Part shown: positions 16,566 through 24,356 of the stretch, piece after piece
How the letters are laid out: each line of letters opens with the position of its first letter
How positions within the stretch are numbered: the first letter of the stretch is position 1
Assembly: GCA_900550495.1 (NCBI GenBank)
Contig: URSJ01000002.1
Coordinates: forward strand, 44,699-108,698
Direction of reading: 5' to 3'
Source: an uncultured Rickettsiales bacterium
GTDB lineage: Bacteria > Pseudomonadota > Alphaproteobacteria > Rs-D84
DNA: 64,000 nt
Notes under the pieces: generated by a model
Database searches by the model: none
What the model saw: only the letters and a program-made list of their open reading frames with translations
Told to the model about the DNA's origin: nothing
Program-made: the position numbers and the translations under genes

Positions 16566-17814
16566 AGATTATCACCTCATAGTTCCAGATGCGGCGCGAC
16601 GCGTCCCATGTGCAACGTGTCATGTATACCCCACCAAAATCATCAAAGATTTTCATAAACTGCATCGGCGTCATTTTTGAATCTGCCGCAACTTCTATCA
16701 AATTCACCGTTGCCACATCAACGCCATTGCTCAGCGTATCTGTTGCAACGTTTGTTTCAACATCTGTTGAAATTCCCTGGAACGCGGTCTGGACCGCACG
16801 CAAAACTGTATCAACATCCCGCTCGTCCACAGACGCAACCGTTGATACCGCCGGCAACGTGGCACGCACCGTTACAACATCCGCAGATTCTTCGCTGACA
16901 TATGACGCCGGCATTAATTCCGTCGCAATGCTGTAAAAATCCCCCAGTGTCCCAAAACTGCGCCTAAATCGCGCCAATGCATGTGTTTCACCGCATTCAG
17001 CCGTCACCTGATTCCAGCCAGGAATCGGCTGCATTACAAAACCAATCGCCTGGTAACAAACCTGTGCACGCTTTTCCACATCCGGCAAGTTATCATATGG
17101 CATAACAATCGGCGCTGGTGCTGTTTTTTTCTCTATATCAAATGCAGCATCCAGTTCTTTATTCTTTTCCGCAATTTGGCGTTTATATTCGGCCGCCAAT
17201 TCTGGATTTATTTTTGCAACCTGGGGCGGTGTCATCATTTGACGGATTGGCTCACGAAAAAACGACAGCAGCAGAACTATAAACGTTGCAAAAATCAACA
17301 CAGACGCCGATATTCGTCTGAAACGACTGATAGGACGCAACGTCGCATGCGCACCGCCGGATATCAAATCTGATAAATTTCGTTCTATTGCACGTGGCAT
17401 TCCCCACGCGGCTGGCGCAAACAGCGCACCCCAATCGGGAATTTCTGATAGACGAAAATATTCCGCACGTGCCGTATCCTGGGAATCAAATAATTTATCT
17501 TGCAGAATTATACCGTTACGCACCGCAACCAAATAAAAACCATTTTCCGTATGAAATACGCCCAGAAATGAATTATATTCGGTCAATGCGTCCATAATTT
17601 CAGCAGCGGCCGCGGACATACCACTGTGATGACCAACGCGACGTGACCCCAGTCCAATAATCGCACGATATTCTGTAAACAGATTTAATTTTCCATTCAC
17701 GCCACGTGCCAACATGCGTGCATACGCACGCGGGGCCGTCCCTGTCTTGACGGGTTGCCAAAACAGACCGACAGCATATTTCTTGCGGTTGATATTTATT
17801 ACTTGGCTCGGCAA
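16555..17814 (-). CDS. pilO2: PilO2-like type IVb pilus inner-membrane protein
   Basis: 419 residues. The cytoplasmic N-terminal half (VININRKKYAVGLFWQP, AGAAAEIMDAL-like segments) is the actin-like domain of PilO2, then one membrane segment (SASVLIFATFIVLLLSFF, about 168-185), then a periplasmic domain. The start codon is TTG at 17814, preceded by the purine run AGAGAGAGAAA; no ATG fits. It is the first gene of the pil transcript, downstream of a terminator. Other R64-type components (secretin PilN, pilin PilS, tip adhesin PilV) are not in this window. Confidence 0.82.
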   Translation of the reverse strand: MPSQVININRKKYAVGLFWQPVKTGTAPRAYARMLARGVNGKLNLFTEYRAIIGLGSRRVGHHSGMSAAAAEIMDALTEYNSFLGVFHTENGFYLVAVRNGIILQDKLFDSQDTARAEYFRLSEIPDWGALFAPAAWGMPRAIERNLSDLISGGAHATLRPISRFRRISASVLIFATFIVLLLSFFREPIRQMMTPPQVAKINPELAAEYKRQIAEKNKELDAAFDIEKKTAPAPIVMPYDNLPDVEKRAQVCYQAIGFVMQPIPGWNQVTAECGETHALARFRRSFGTLGDFYSIATELMPASYVSEESADVVTVRATLPAVSTVASVDERDVDTVLRAVQTAFQGISTDVETNVATDTLSNGVDVATVNLIEVAADSKMTPMQFMKIFDDFGGVYMTRCTWDASRRIWNYEVIIYVK

Positions 17815-17882
17815 TTTCTCTCTCTAGTTTGCTATCATGGCAATTATAACACAAAACGCGCACATAACGCAAACACAGAATT

Positions 17883-17911
17883 AAAAACGCCCGCCAAAAA
17901 TTTGACGGGCG
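17883..17911 (-). terminator. terminator of the lipid A operon
   Basis: On the minus strand CGCCCG and CGGGCG arms around a 12-base loop, followed by TTTTTAA. It separates the lpx operon from pilO2. Confidence 0.75.
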
Positions 17912-17943
17912 CGGATATGTTTTTTATCTATTTTCAGTAACTA

Positions 17944-18360
17944 TTACTGGCAATTTCCATACATGTTTTCACAACTGACGGTCGTCGGCACCGTAACCGT
18001 TGTTGTTGTCATCTGGTTTGCCGTGCGTGTTATGCGCGGATGTGGACAATCATATACATTTGCAGTCAAAATAAAAGCACGTTCTGGACCAAATATAACC
18101 CACTCGTTCGGACGAGTCCGCTGACTGGTAATCCAATATGCGTTACCACCACGCGCCTGGTCTGCAATACGATTTTCAAGGTATCTGCGTGCATCATCGG
18201 CATCATAAACAGATGCCTCGGATTCTATTTTATACAGATATGTGCAACCCATCGGTTCTCCGTCCAGTTGGGTTAAAAATTCACTGCCATTTTCATTTTT
18301 TATTAAATTGCTGCACGCGGCCAATGCCAAAATTGCAAATACAGAAAACAGTTTTTTCAT
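17944..18360 (-). CDS. small lipoprotein, possibly DUF4156-like
   Basis: 138 residues. MKKLFSVFAILALAACSN is a lipoprotein signal (LAAC). The mature part (GCTYLYKIES, a DARRYLENRIADQARGGNAYWI helix) recalls RcsF/DUF4156-type small lipoproteins, where a similar Ala/Gly-rich helix ends in a GGN turn, but the match is loose. There are four Cys in the mature part. AAAGGA precedes the ATG. It is the last gene of the lpxK-lpxC transcript, so an envelope role is likely. Confidence 0.65.
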   Translation of the reverse strand: MKKLFSVFAILALAACSNLIKNENGSEFLTQLDGEPMGCTYLYKIESEASVYDADDARRYLENRIADQARGGNAYWITSQRTRPNEWVIFGPERAFILTANVYDCPHPRITRTANQMTTTTVTVPTTVSCENMYGNCQ

Positions 18361-18373
18361 ATCAGAAATCCTT

Positions 18374-19315
18374 TTATTTACTTTGAACTATATCATAATT
18401 TTCTGGGTCACTGAATAATTTTTTCAGCACCAGGTTATTCAACGCATGGCTGCCCTTATACGATTCCAGGTCGCCAATCACAAACCCGCCAGACGTGAAC
18501 ATATCGCCAACCGCATCGATAATCTTGTGACGAACAAATTCATCTGGCCAAATCACAGGATTCAATGTTCCGTCCCCCGTGTCATTTAATGCGATAACGT
18601 TTTTTTCGCTGGCACCACGCGCCATACCACGCGCCTTTAAGTATTCCCATTCAGAATATTTTCCAAACGTGCGTGCGCGTGCAATATTTTTAACAAAATT
18701 ATTTACAGATTTTTTTGTGCCATCAAAATTATACGAAAAAGTCTGACGACCAATAACACGTTCCGGATATACCAGCGTTGCGACAATATTTAATGACGTA
18801 CCGTCGTTTGGTGACAATTTAACATATCCATCACTCTTGCGCCCGGCGATTTTATTCATAACCCATAATTTAAACCTAATAATCGCCGGCAACGTGCGCA
18901 ATACATCGCGTGCATAGACAACGACCGGACGACGCACGATGATTTTTTTCATCTGGGATTTGCCATCAACGTTACCAATAAACTTGGCTAAAAATTCAGA
19001 CGCACTGCCGTCCAAGATTGGTGTTTCTGGGCCATCAATATCAATTATTGCACTGTCAATACCGGCCAAAAATAATGCTGCCATTAAATGCTCTATTGTC
19101 TGAACGTGTGCGCCGTCTGTGCGTCCAATTGTGGTATTACGCATTTTCGTTTCGCCGACGTTTTCTGCCAACGCCGGAATCAATTCAGACCCCGAGATAT
19201 CCGTTCTGTGGAAAAAAATTCCCGGCTTTCTAGATGGTTTTACGACCATATTTACCGGCAATCCAGAATGAATTCCGACACCGGTGATTTTAATTTTTTT
19301 TGCCAGTGTTGACAT
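18374..19315 (-). CDS. lpxC: UDP-3-O-acyl-N-acetylglucosamine deacetylase
   Basis: Committed zinc-dependent step of lipid A synthesis. 313 residues. Zinc ligands are visible as H76 (IEHLMAAL), H263 and D267 (VRHKIIDAVGD), and the catalytic His as H290 (KGSHALNN). ITGVGIHSG near the start and DIDGPETPILDGSA are hallmarks. The ATG at 19315 has AAAGGAG upstream and overlaps lpxK by 26 bases. The C-terminal tail is short, so the degradation signal known for E. coli LpxC is not evident. Confidence 0.97.
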   Translation of the reverse strand: MSTLAKKIKITGVGIHSGLPVNMVVKPSRKPGIFFHRTDISGSELIPALAENVGETKMRNTTIGRTDGAHVQTIEHLMAALFLAGIDSAIIDIDGPETPILDGSASEFLAKFIGNVDGKSQMKKIIVRRPVVVYARDVLRTLPAIIRFKLWVMNKIAGRKSDGYVKLSPNDGTSLNIVATLVYPERVIGRQTFSYNFDGTKKSVNNFVKNIARARTFGKYSEWEYLKARGMARGASEKNVIALNDTGDGTLNPVIWPDEFVRHKIIDAVGDMFTSGGFVIGDLESYKGSHALNNLVLKKLFSDPENYDIVQSK

Positions 19316-20222
19316 CTTTTATTTTCTCCTTTAACCAATCAAAGAACCCGTTTTCTATTGTTGTGTTCAGCCGCGCATATTTGATTTTATTACGCGCGTA
19401 TTCTGGCAATCTGACCCAGTCTTTTTCAGTTGTCAACAATACCGCTTTTTTCTTTTCTGCCAACATAAACAGTTTTTCAATATCTTCATCTGTGTATTGC
19501 CAGTGGTCTGGGAAACTACGTCGACCAACAACCGATTTTCCCAGTGCACGGAAAAATTTTTTCGGATATCCAATACCCGCAAACGCAAAGACACGCTCGG
19601 CATCATCATATGGCGACATTGTTGTGTTTGTCGCATAAAATACTGGCACAGTATCAGGTAATTTAAAATTCTTTTTTGCACGCGGATTTTTTATGACAAT
19701 TATTGCATCAGCCTTGGCCGCGGCACGACGTGGTTCGCGCAGGGGACCGGCTGGTAATAAAAATCCGTTTCCATATCCCAGGCTCGCGTCAAATACCAAT
19801 ATAGAAATATCTTTATTTATACGTGGATTTTGAAAACCGTCGTCCATAACAATAGGACTGTCTTCATCTGTCTGACGATTTAACAGTTTTATAACCGCCA
19901 TACGATTACCCGTGTGTACTTGTAATCCAGCCCGCGTCAACATTATTGCTTCGTCCCCAGCATTACCCGTATGCGCACTTTTCTTGTATCCACGCATAAC
20001 AACCGGTGCACCAATCAAATTTGCAATTGCACGTACAATCGGCGTTTTACCAACACCACCCGCCAAGATGTTTCCAACACATATCACAGGCCGACGTGAT
20101 TTATATGACCGAAACCCGCGAATAAAATATACTATACGTGACGCAGCGTAATATACCCACGATACTGGTACTAACAAACACGCAATCGGCGTTTTATGCG
20201 TAAACCACCATGGTGTTTTCAT
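19290..20222 (-). CDS. lpxK: tetraacyldisaccharide 4'-kinase
   Basis: Phosphorylates the 4' position of the lipid A disaccharide at the inner membrane. About 310 residues. N-terminal membrane-associating segment (IACLLVPVSWVYYAASRIVYF), then the P-loop GNILAGGVGKTP near residue 56, MRGYKK, DEAIML, and DDGFQNPRI, all family signatures. I start at the ATG at 20222, one base after the stop of the upstream acyltransferase gene; 29 extra upstream residues are in frame but inside that gene. It overlaps lpxC. Confidence 0.93.
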   Translation of the reverse strand: MKTPWWFTHKTPIACLLVPVSWVYYAASRIVYFIRGFRSYKSRRPVICVGNILAGGVGKTPIVRAIANLIGAPVVMRGYKKSAHTGNAGDEAIMLTRAGLQVHTGNRMAVIKLLNRQTDEDSPIVMDDGFQNPRINKDISILVFDASLGYGNGFLLPAGPLREPRRAAAKADAIIVIKNPRAKKNFKLPDTVPVFYATNTTMSPYDDAERVFAFAGIGYPKKFFRALGKSVVGRRSFPDHWQYTDEDIEKLFMLAEKKKAVLLTTEKDWVRLPEYARNKIKYARLNTTIENGFFDWLKEKIKDVNTGKKN

Positions 20223-20223
20223 T

Positions 20224-21015
20224 TTATTTTCCCCGTTTTTTATTTTTCCGTTCTGCGCGTTGTGCGCGACGCATTTTTTTAAACGAACTGGATTTTGAGT
20301 CTTGTTCAACCTGCATCAGGTTAAATTTCTTGTCCAGTTCTCGAACCTGGCTTACCATTATATTTTCCAGGCTATGACGCAGATTTTCAAAATCATCGCG
20401 TGAAATCTTGGAATCAACGAATATAGGTTCCCCTACTTTACACACAATCCGTGAAAAAGGTAACGCGACCAAATACCTGTCCCAGCGGTCCTGGAACCAC
20501 GAACGCGACGCAGAAAAGCATACTGGTATAATCGGCGCACCGGTCATTTTTGCAAAATACAATGCCCCATCTTGAACGCGCAACGATGGACCACCAGGTC
20601 CATCAGGTGAAATGCATAAACCGTGATCCCCCATACGCAACATACGCACCCCTTGGCGCAGAACAGAAATTCCGCCATCAGATGTGCTGCCATAAATTGG
20701 TTTTAATCCAAACAGACGTTGCAATTTTGCCATCATACGTCCATCACTGTGACGTGACGCAACCGCGTATGCCCGCATACCACCCATACAAATAATCGGC
20801 GATAACATCATACTGCGCCCGTGCCAGAACACAAAAATTGCCGGTTTTCTGCGATATTTTTTAAATGTTTTATAGTTTATAATTTTAACCCGTGATGTAA
20901 AGTACACAAACCAAATTGATACTGCCATCAAAATTGCGACAATCCACTGGATAATCGGCATATGCAACACTGGTTCCCAGAACCCTTTCCACGCTTTTCT
21001 AAATTTTTCGTTCAT
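20224..21015 (-). CDS. DUF374 lysophospholipid acyltransferase family protein
   Basis: 263 residues, one N-terminal membrane segment (IIQWIVAILMAVSIWFVYF), then FVFWHGRSMMLSP (His-containing acyltransferase block), RHSDGRMMAKL, GSTSDGGISVLR, and ISPDGPGGPSLRVQDGALYFAKMTGAPIIPVCFSAS in the family order. It is related to the LPLAT acyltransferases and occurs next to lipid A genes in many alphaproteobacteria. The C-terminus is a Lys/Arg-rich tail (RRAQRAERKNKKRGK). It heads the operon, with AAGGCGAAAG before the ATG and a promoter at 21044-21072. Confidence 0.87.
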   Translation of the reverse strand: MNEKFRKAWKGFWEPVLHMPIIQWIVAILMAVSIWFVYFTSRVKIINYKTFKKYRRKPAIFVFWHGRSMMLSPIICMGGMRAYAVASRHSDGRMMAKLQRLFGLKPIYGSTSDGGISVLRQGVRMLRMGDHGLCISPDGPGGPSLRVQDGALYFAKMTGAPIIPVCFSASRSWFQDRWDRYLVALPFSRIVCKVGEPIFVDSKISRDDFENLRHSLENIMVSQVRELDKKFNLMQVEQDSKSSSFKKMRRAQRAERKNKKRGK

Positions 21016-21032
21016 CTTTCGCCTTGTTATTT

Positions 21033-21072
21033 AATCTGGCCAGATTCTAGCAACAAAAAAAACATATTTCAA
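21033..21072 (-). promoter_or_regulatory. promoter of the lipid A operon with overlapping palindrome
   Basis: Minus strand TTGAAA (21072-21067), a 17-base spacer holding eight Ts, then TAGAAT (21049-21044). A perfect 14-bp palindrome AATCTGGCCAGATT (21033-21046) covers the end of the -10 element and the start-site region, a good position for a repressor. Confidence 0.65.
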
Positions 21073-21163
21073 GACAGCAATAGGAATAAAGCCCAAATAC
21101 CAGTTTCAGCCGAACAAATATAGTCAAAACCGCATAAAAATCCGCAAAATTTGAAAAAATTCA

Positions 21164-21191
21164 TTGACAGTAAACAATATTGTTGTATAAT
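21164..21191 (+). promoter_or_regulatory. consensus promoter of the initiator tRNA
   Basis: TTGACA, 16 bases, TATAAT: both hexamers are perfect sigma-70 consensus, 14 bases before the tRNA. Confidence 0.9.
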
Positions 21192-21205
21192 CCCAGACGT
21201 TTCAT

Positions 21206-21282
<77 letters not shown>

Positions 21283-21290
21283 GTTAAATA

Positions 21291-21318
21291 AAAAACACAC
21301 CGTTGTGGTGTGTTTTTT
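21291..21318 (+). terminator. terminator of tRNA-fMet
   Basis: AAAAACACACC, loop GTTGT, GGTGTGTTTTT, then further Ts. Confidence 0.88.
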
Positions 21319-21357
21319 TATTACCATTTCTAGGAAATAAATCATAATAATAAATGT

Positions 21358-21386
21358 TTGTTATGCAGAAGTATTTCTGATATTAT
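21358..21386 (+). promoter_or_regulatory. promoter of the 21.4 kb structured RNA
   Basis: TTGTTA (21358-21363), exactly 17 bases, TATTAT (21381-21386). Expected start near 21393. Confidence 0.65.
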
Positions 21387-21392
21387 CAATAT

Positions 21393-21650
21393 TGTTTCCA
21401 CAGGGATGTGGGAATGGGGCCTTTAGAAAGCTCGATACTTGCGGTGCAGTGTCTGTATCGTTATCCAACGTAATGGTGTGACATTGCACCGTTATTTGCC
21501 GGAGGCCGGTGTTATTTCACGGCCGGGGTGCTGTCTGTTATACAACAGGTTTATCCAAAGGCAGATAGGATCATTCAAGTATTGATTTTCTAAACTCCCC
21601 GACCGCCAGTTTTTATGGCGGCAGATTTTGCCGAGGCCTTGTTTTTTTAT
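21393..21650 (+). ncRNA. structured non-coding RNA candidate of unknown class
   Basis: No convincing gene occupies this 258-base stretch, but it has its own promoter and ends in hairpins plus TTTTTTT (21642-21648). Base pairing seen: TTCCACA/TGTGGGAA (21396-21413); long-range GGGG..TTTAG (21416-21426) with CTAAA..CCCC (21591-21600); CGGTGCAGTGTC (21442-21453) with GACATTGCACCG (21480-21491); CGATAC (21433-21438) with GTATCG (21455-21460), which would form a pseudoknot with the previous helix; GGCCGGTG/CACGGCC (21504-21524); CTGTT/AACAG (21536-21549). It lacks the signature sequences I know for SRP RNA, RNase P RNA or tmRNA. It could be a regulatory leader of the downstream genes or an independent RNA. 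Confidence 0.55.
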
Positions 21651-21702
21651 TATACCACATACATAAACAAGACCCCAATAAGTAATCACAAGGGGTAATA
21701 TT

Positions 21703-22089
21703 ATGTCGGAATTTAATATAAACCTGGATTCATCACATAAATTATCAGACGCACAGTGGATTATGACGCATGGCGTTTCAGGCAAATGCAAAACATGTCA
21801 AATTGCAAATGAAATTATATCTGATTTAAAATCCAGTGGTGACGAGTCTCTGATTGATTCAAACCCAATATATCGAACATTTATTGATTTTTTAATTTGT
21901 TTTGAATCAGCGATGCGACAAAAGTTAAACCCATCGGTATGTAATTCTATTGGTCGCCTGGTTATTAATTCAGGGGTTAAATTGATGCGGGTGCGCGCCA
22001 ATCGCGGCACGCCAGACATTACGAAAAAATACACCGCGATGGCAGATAAATACGCCGATGAATTGGCGCAAATATCTGCTTGCCAATAA
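21703..22089 (+). CDS. hypothetical protein
   Basis: 128 residues, no signal peptide or membrane segment. It looks helical, with CKTCQIANEIISDLKSSG (a Cys-x-x-Cys, about 29-46) and SVCNSIGRLVINSGVKLMRVRANRGTPDITKKYTAMADKYADELA in the C-terminal half. I do not recognise the family. AAGGGG lies before the ATG. Its end is 29 bases before the ABC-F start, so the two are probably co-transcribed. Confidence 0.65.
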   Translation: MSEFNINLDSSHKLSDAQWIMTHGVSGKCKTCQIANEIISDLKSSGDESLIDSNPIYRTFIDFLICFESAMRQKLNPSVCNSIGRLVINSGVKLMRVRANRGTPDITKKYTAMADKYADELAQISACQ

Positions 22090-22117
22090 ATATAAATTAC
22101 ATAGAATAATATGCATC

Positions 22118-23731
22118 ATGCATGCATATGGATTGTCATTATCATTTGGAACAAATGTTATTTATAATAACGCAGAATTTAACCTGAACCCACGTGACAA
22201 GGTTGGTGTTGTTGGTGTCAATGGTGCGGGCAAGACCACATTGTTTAAAATAATCCTGGGCCAGATTACACCAGACGCCGGTCATATTGACCTGGATGGC
22301 GCGCGGATTGGATATCTGCCCCAGACGATTGAAATATCCACGCCCGACATAACCGTATGGGATTTTTTAACAACCGGGCGACCAATTGCCGAACTGGAAT
22401 CTAAATTACACCGGTTATATGAACAGATTGCCACCACGCCCGACGATGAAAATGTTCAGTCTGAAATCGACCGCATTCAATCAGAACTGGATTATTACGA
22501 ATGCTATACCGCCGAAGATACATTGTTGGAAATCATTGAAAATATGTATATTGATGCCGCGATGTTGAATATGCGGCTGTGCGACCTGTCTGGCGGGCAA
22601 AAGTCCAAGGTTGCGTTTGCGCGCCTGCTCTATTCCATGGCAGGCGTATTGCTGTTGGACGAGCCGACAAATCACCTGGACGCCACGACCAAGGATTGGG
22701 TTACAAATTACCTGAAAAAATATCGCGGCACGGTTTTGATAATCAGTCACGACGCCGAATTCTTGAACAATATTGTGAACAAGATTTTATACGTGGACAA
22801 GGTGAATAAAAACATCACTGTGTTTTCCGGTAACTATGATGATTACAAATTAAAACTGGCCGAAATAAAGCGTATGCGTGATAAAAAAATAGAAAACGAA
22901 GAACGCCATATACAAAAACTATCTGAATTCGTGGCACGCGCAAACGCCGCCAGTCCGACAAATCACGCAATGAAGCGCGCAGGTAATGTTCGTGCAGCAA
23001 TATTGGCACGCGTGATAGAAAATCGCACCACACGTGACGCAACATATAAAAAATTAAAGATGAATCTGGCCCCATTGCGCGATGGTGCGCGTCACCCAAT
23101 TATGGTAAATGAATTGTGGTTTCGGTATCCTGGGGCGCGATTATTGTATCGCAATATGTCATTTACAATCACAGGCGGTGAACGATTTTTAATCTGTGGT
23201 GAAAATGGCACCGGTAAATCCACACTGTTAAAATTGATTATGGGGATATTGACCCCAGAACGCGGCACAATTGATATAAATCCCAAGACCGACATCGCAT
23301 ACTATGCCCAGGAATTAGAAGGACTGGACCCGTCAAAAACCGTGCTGGAAAACGTTGCCAATTCTGATTATACCGACCAACAACTGCGCGCCGTATTGGG
23401 AAATTTCTTGTTCTATGACATGGATGTTTTTAAATCTGTATCTGTTCTGTCGCCGGGTGAACGCGCCCGCGTCGCACTGTGCAAGATATTATTGCGTCGT
23501 GCAAATATGTTGATATTGGATGAACCAACAAACCATCTGGACCCAGAAACCCAGCGTATTATCGGCGATAATTTTCATGATTTTACCGGCACAATTATCG
23601 TGGTCAGCCATAATCCAGAATTCGTTGAACAGATTGGTATTACGCGTATGCTGGTTCTGCCCGCGGGTCGCATAGACGATTACGATCACGAAAAACTTGA
23701 ATACTATTACAGTGTGAACCAGAAACAATAA
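22118..23731 (+). CDS. ABC-F family ATPase
   Basis: 537-residue soluble protein with two ABC cassettes and no membrane segment, the ABC-F layout of ribosome-binding translation factors (EttA/Uup/YdiF type). First cassette: GVNGAGKTT at about 33-41, LSGGQKSKVA near 170, LLLDEPTNHLD near 190. A linker with a charged helix (about 250-300) follows. Second cassette: CGENGTGKST near 367, LSPGERARVALC and LILDEPTNHLD. The signature of the second half is LSPGE rather than LSGGE. The start is ambiguous (ATG codons crowd at 22111-22128); 22118 gives a normal ABC-F N-terminus (MHAYGLSLSFG). I cannot tell which subfamily it is. Confidence 0.9.
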   Translation: MHAYGLSLSFGTNVIYNNAEFNLNPRDKVGVVGVNGAGKTTLFKIILGQITPDAGHIDLDGARIGYLPQTIEISTPDITVWDFLTTGRPIAELESKLHRLYEQIATTPDDENVQSEIDRIQSELDYYECYTAEDTLLEIIENMYIDAAMLNMRLCDLSGGQKSKVAFARLLYSMAGVLLLDEPTNHLDATTKDWVTNYLKKYRGTVLIISHDAEFLNNIVNKILYVDKVNKNITVFSGNYDDYKLKLAEIKRMRDKKIENEERHIQKLSEFVARANAASPTNHAMKRAGNVRAAILARVIENRTTRDATYKKLKMNLAPLRDGARHPIMVNELWFRYPGARLLYRNMSFTITGGERFLICGENGTGKSTLLKLIMGILTPERGTIDINPKTDIAYYAQELEGLDPSKTVLENVANSDYTDQQLRAVLGNFLFYDMDVFKSVSVLSPGERARVALCKILLRRANMLILDEPTNHLDPETQRIIGDNFHDFTGTIIVVSHNPEFVEQIGITRMLVLPAGRIDDYDHEKLEYYYSVNQKQ

Positions 23732-23734
23732 TTA

Positions 23735-24352
23735 TTATAATAGACAGCGTTTCAACGTTTCGCCGGTATCGTTTTGGTCAACGCGTTTATTGCGAATTTC
23801 TTCGGCTGCCTTCATCTTTTGCTTTACTAAAATTAAATCTGGATACGCCTGTAATTCCGCATTTAGTTCATCAACAGCCGCTGATATATCAGACTGATTT
23901 CTGACAAAAATCGGTGTAATTGAATCTGCTGCGCTATAAATAGATTTCTGTAATTCTGGCTTAAAATCATCAATCACCGACAAATACGCACGGATATGAT
24001 TATCTTCGTGTGATAAAATCGCGTTGTATGAACACGATTCTGGCACATGGCGCATATCTATCTGCACCAGAAAATTAATATATCCAACCGATGCAGTTAC
24101 TGATTTTATTGCGACACAAAATCCATCTTCGATTGATGTAATATCGGCAACAATATCGTAATTATCTGACAATGTTGCAATCACATTTCCGTGTAATAAA
24201 TCCATCGGGTCCAATGGTTGAACAACCTCTTTAGCCCAGGACAGACTGTCAATATAAACCGCTGGATTTAATTTATACGGCAAACAATCGTCGGCCCACC
24301 CTGGCGTTACCATCACAGATAAAATTAAAATTGCAACATTGCGGAAATACAT
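23735..24352 (-). CDS. secreted protein with HExxH motif next to virB4
   Basis: 205 residues: signal peptide MYFRNVAILILSVMVTPGWA, then a mature domain with ILSHEDNHIRAY; H115-E-D-N-H119 is an HExxH zinc-protease motif followed by a helix, as in DUF922-type predicted Zn-dependent proteases. The C-terminal third is helical. Three Cys in the mature part could form disulfides. I chose the ATG at 24352, 4 bases after the virB4 stop, over an upstream Met that overlaps virB4. A periplasmic hydrolase co-transcribed with VirB3/VirB4 could open peptidoglycan or process a substrate; this is inference only. Confidence 0.65.
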   Translation of the reverse strand: MYFRNVAILILSVMVTPGWADDCLPYKLNPAVYIDSLSWAKEVVQPLDPMDLLHGNVIATLSDNYDIVADITSIEDGFCVAIKSVTASVGYINFLVQIDMRHVPESCSYNAILSHEDNHIRAYLSVIDDFKPELQKSIYSAADSITPIFVRNQSDISAAVDELNAELQAYPDLILVKQKMKAAEEIRNKRVDQNDTGETLKRCLL

Positions 24353-24356
24353 ATCA

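Noticed and set aside
21393..21650. Assignment to SRP RNA, RNase P RNA or tmRNA
   Set aside because: The SRP apical loop, the RNase P core strings and a tRNA-like end with tag peptide are all absent.
22111..22130. ATGCAT repeats at the ABC-F start as an operator
   Set aside because: Too short and explained by chance clustering; they only make the start codon uncertain.
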